Assembly: GCA_900766975.1 (NCBI GenBank)
Contig: CAAFXO010000023.1
Span: forward strand, 1-62,145
From: Bacteroidales bacterium
GTDB lineage: Bacteria > Bacteroidota > Bacteroidia > Bacteroidales > Muribaculaceae
Length of the DNA: 62,145 nucleotides
Direction: 5' to 3'
Part shown: positions 60,559 to 62,145 of the stretch, one piece after another
How the letters are laid out: each line of letters begins with the position of its first letter
How positions within the stretch are numbered: the first letter of the stretch is position 1
Position numbers and translations under genes: made by a program
The notes under the pieces: model-generated
Told to the model about the DNA's origin: nothing
What the model saw: only the letters and a program-made list of their open reading frames with translations
Database searches by the model: none

Positions 60559-62145
60559 TCATCCGCCGCATTTCGATGTGCCGCAGGTGGTGCAGATCAG
60601 GCATCCCTCTTGATATACCAAGGTCTCAGCGCCACAGTTCGGACATTTCTGCCCTTGCGCCTCTGTGCCGTTGGTCAGGTATTTCTTCAACGCGCGCTCC
60701 ACACCCATCTTCCAGGTGTTGATATTGGTGGAGTCAAGCTCCAATCCGCTAACTAACTTCAGCACCTGATCGATCGGCATACCATATCGCAGCACGCCCG
60801 ATATCAATTTGGCATAGTTCCAGAATTCGGGATTGAATTTCTCGCTCAGTCCCTCGATGGTGGTCTTATAGCCTCGCTTATTGATGAACTGGAAGTCGTA
60901 ACGTTTGTTACCCTTTTCGTCGATGGTCTTGATGATCTTTCCTTTGCTTACGCTCTTGGGGCAGAAGATGCCATCTTCGTCGTCGGCAAGACCGGTGAAG
61001 ATCTCGTAGGGCTGATTGTTCACCAATCCGACGAAAGCGATCCATTTCTCTTTATTGTTCTGGAATCTCACCACATCAGCCTCCAACTCTGCCGGGCGCT
61101 TGGAGATGTGTGCCGGAGTCATCATCAGGGGTATCACGGGTGCCGGCTTGGCTTTTACCGATTCCAAAACATTGTTGCGCGAGCCGTCACGATATACGGT
61201 GCATCCCTTGCATCCCGCTTTCCATGCCTCGACATAGAGGTCGTTGACAAGTTGTTCGGTCACGGTAGATGGAAGGTTGATGGTTACCGAGATGGAGTGG
61301 TCTACCCATTTCTGCACTGCTCCCTGCATTCTAACCTTCTCGAGCCAGTCCACATCGTTGGCTGTCGCCTTGTAGTAGGGTGATTTTGCCACCAATTCTT
61401 CGATCTCTTCCGGGGTCATGTTGCGCTTGGCTTCGATGCCGTTCACACGCATCCACTCCAAGAATTTGTGGTGATAGACGATATATTCTTCGAAGGCATC
61501 TCCCACTTCGTCGATGAAGTCAATCTTGATGTCGTGATCGCCCGGGTTGACTTTACGTTTGCGCTTGTATACAGGCATAAACACCGGCTCGATACCTGAT
61601 GATGTCTGCGTCATGATCGAGGTGGTGCCGGTCGGCGCGATGGTCAGGCAAGCGATGTTGCGGCGTCCCGATTTCACCATCCTCTCGTAGAGCGCCGGAT
61701 CTGCTTCGCGGAGGCGAGTGATGTAGGGATTGTTCTCTTCTCGCTTGGCATCATATACCTCGAATGCTCCACGTTCTTCAGCCATAGTGACGCTGGCGCC
61801 ATAATATGCCAATGCCAATGCTTTGTGAACTTCGGTCGAGAATCGGGTTGCCTCTTCCGTGCCATATCTCAAGCCTAAGGCGGCAAGCATATCACCCTCG
61901 CCTGTGGTGCCGCATCCGGTGCGTCGTCCCTTCAAGGTCTTGGTGCGGATCTTCTTCCAAAGATTCAGCTCGGTGCTCTTCACCTCCGGAGTCTCCGGGT
62001 CTTTGTCGATCTTGGCGATGATCAAGTCGATCTTCTCCATCTCCAAGTCGATGATATCGTCCATGATGCGCTGTGCTTTCCCCACATGTGAAGCAAATTT
62101 CTCAAAGTTGAATTTAGCCTCCGGTGTGAAGGGATGGTCTACATA
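60559..62145 (-). CDS. adenosylcobalamin-dependent ribonucleotide reductase, C-terminal part
   Basis: 528 residues are visible and the frame stays open to the window end (a GTG at 62085 is an internal valine codon, not a start). Features of class II reductases: GRRTGCGTTGEGDMLAALGLRYG with the active-site Cys (cited by GRRTGCGTTG), then IACLTIAPTGTTSIMTQTSSGIEP (cited by APTGTTSIMTQTSSG), the GCTVYRDGSR segment, and a C-terminal double CxxC (CPNCGAE, CTTCGTSKCGG) that would re-reduce the active site. It makes deoxynucleotides and needs B12. The N-terminal part, including the ATP/allosteric region, lies outside the window. Confidence 0.92.
   Translation of the reverse strand, partial: YVDHPFTPEAKFNFEKFASHVGKAQRIMDDIIDLEMEKIDLIIAKIDKDPETPEVKSTELNLWKKIRTKTLKGRRTGCGTTGEGDMLAALGLRYGTEEATRFSTEVHKALALAYYGASVTMAEERGAFEVYDAKREENNPYITRLREADPALYERMVKSGRRNIACLTIAPTGTTSIMTQTSSGIEPVFMPVYKRKRKVNPGDHDIKIDFIDEVGDAFEEYIVYHHKFLEWMRVNGIEAKRNMTPEEIEELVAKSPYYKATANDVDWLEKVRMQGAVQKWVDHSISVTINLPSTVTEQLVNDLYVEAWKAGCKGCTVYRDGSRNNVLESVKAKPAPVIPLMMTPAHISKRPAELEADVVRFQNNKEKWIAFVGLVNNQPYEIFTGLADDEDGIFCPKSVSKGKIIKTIDEKGNKRYDFQFINKRGYKTTIEGLSEKFNPEFWNYAKLISGVLRYGMPIDQVLKLVSGLELDSTNINTWKMGVERALKKYLTNGTEAQGQKCPNCGAETLVYQEGCLICTTCGTSKCGG

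Noticed and set aside
62083..62085. GTG as the start of the ribonucleotide reductase
   Set aside because: The frame continues upstream to the window end with family-like sequence (PFTPEAKFNFEKFASHVG), so the gene is partial.

Overview
The window looks like a chromosomal segment of a gut-type Bacteroidales bacterium. The evidence is a SusC/SusD polysaccharide-utilization locus with a hybrid two-component regulator, fimbrillin-like lipoproteins, a T9SS-like C-terminal sorting domain, -7 promoter boxes of the Bacteroidetes type (TAnnTTTG) and almost no Shine-Dalgarno sites. Gene content and base composition fit Muribaculaceae or a near relative, but this is an inference. No rRNA, tRNA, CRISPR array or complete mobile element was recognised.

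Layout. 1-330: edge fragment of an IS transposase, running into the 3' end of an AspT/YidE-type transporter gene (311-2002, -). 2284-18376: a fructan utilization locus. On the minus strand lie a SusC/SusD pair, a DUF4960-like surface glycan-binding lipoprotein, a surface GH32 lipoprotein, a small secreted T9SS-type protein and a hybrid two-component regulator with a periplasmic-binding-protein sensor. Divergently on the plus strand lie a periplasmic GH32 enzyme, an MFS sugar transporter and a fructokinase. Together they form a path from extracellular fructan to cytoplasmic fructose phosphate. 18638-21037 (-): a 5S/PycB-like carboxyltransferase with two tandem biotinyl domains. 21234-28061 (-): an operon of four fimbrillin-like lipoproteins, three ending in FISUMP-like domains. 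28311-37055 (-): rpmE2, ettA, def, a secreted protein of unknown function, a class A penicillin-binding protein and a phosphoglucomutase.

37242-57244 (+): mostly housekeeping. It holds a flavin reductase, yicC-gmk-nadD-DUF5063, an M18 aminopeptidase, tig, clpP-clpX, recQ, and an envelope-biogenesis run of three PpiC/SurA-like proteins plus an OstA-like protein and mutL. A small TonB-C lipoprotein gene lies inside this run on the minus strand. 57803-62145 (-): a CBM20-GH77 4-alpha-glucanotransferase and the C-terminal part of a B12-type ribonucleotide reductase that continues past the window.

The less ordinary content is the FISUMP/fimbrillin lipoprotein operon, the doubled biotin carrier, two families of short intergenic repeats next to terminators, a long hairpin in the clpP leader, a possible small RNA at about 57578-57720, and an abrupt change of codon use at the end of mutL. 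I did not find a clearly new multi-gene defence or mobile system. The fimbrillin operon is the best candidate for an under-described system.
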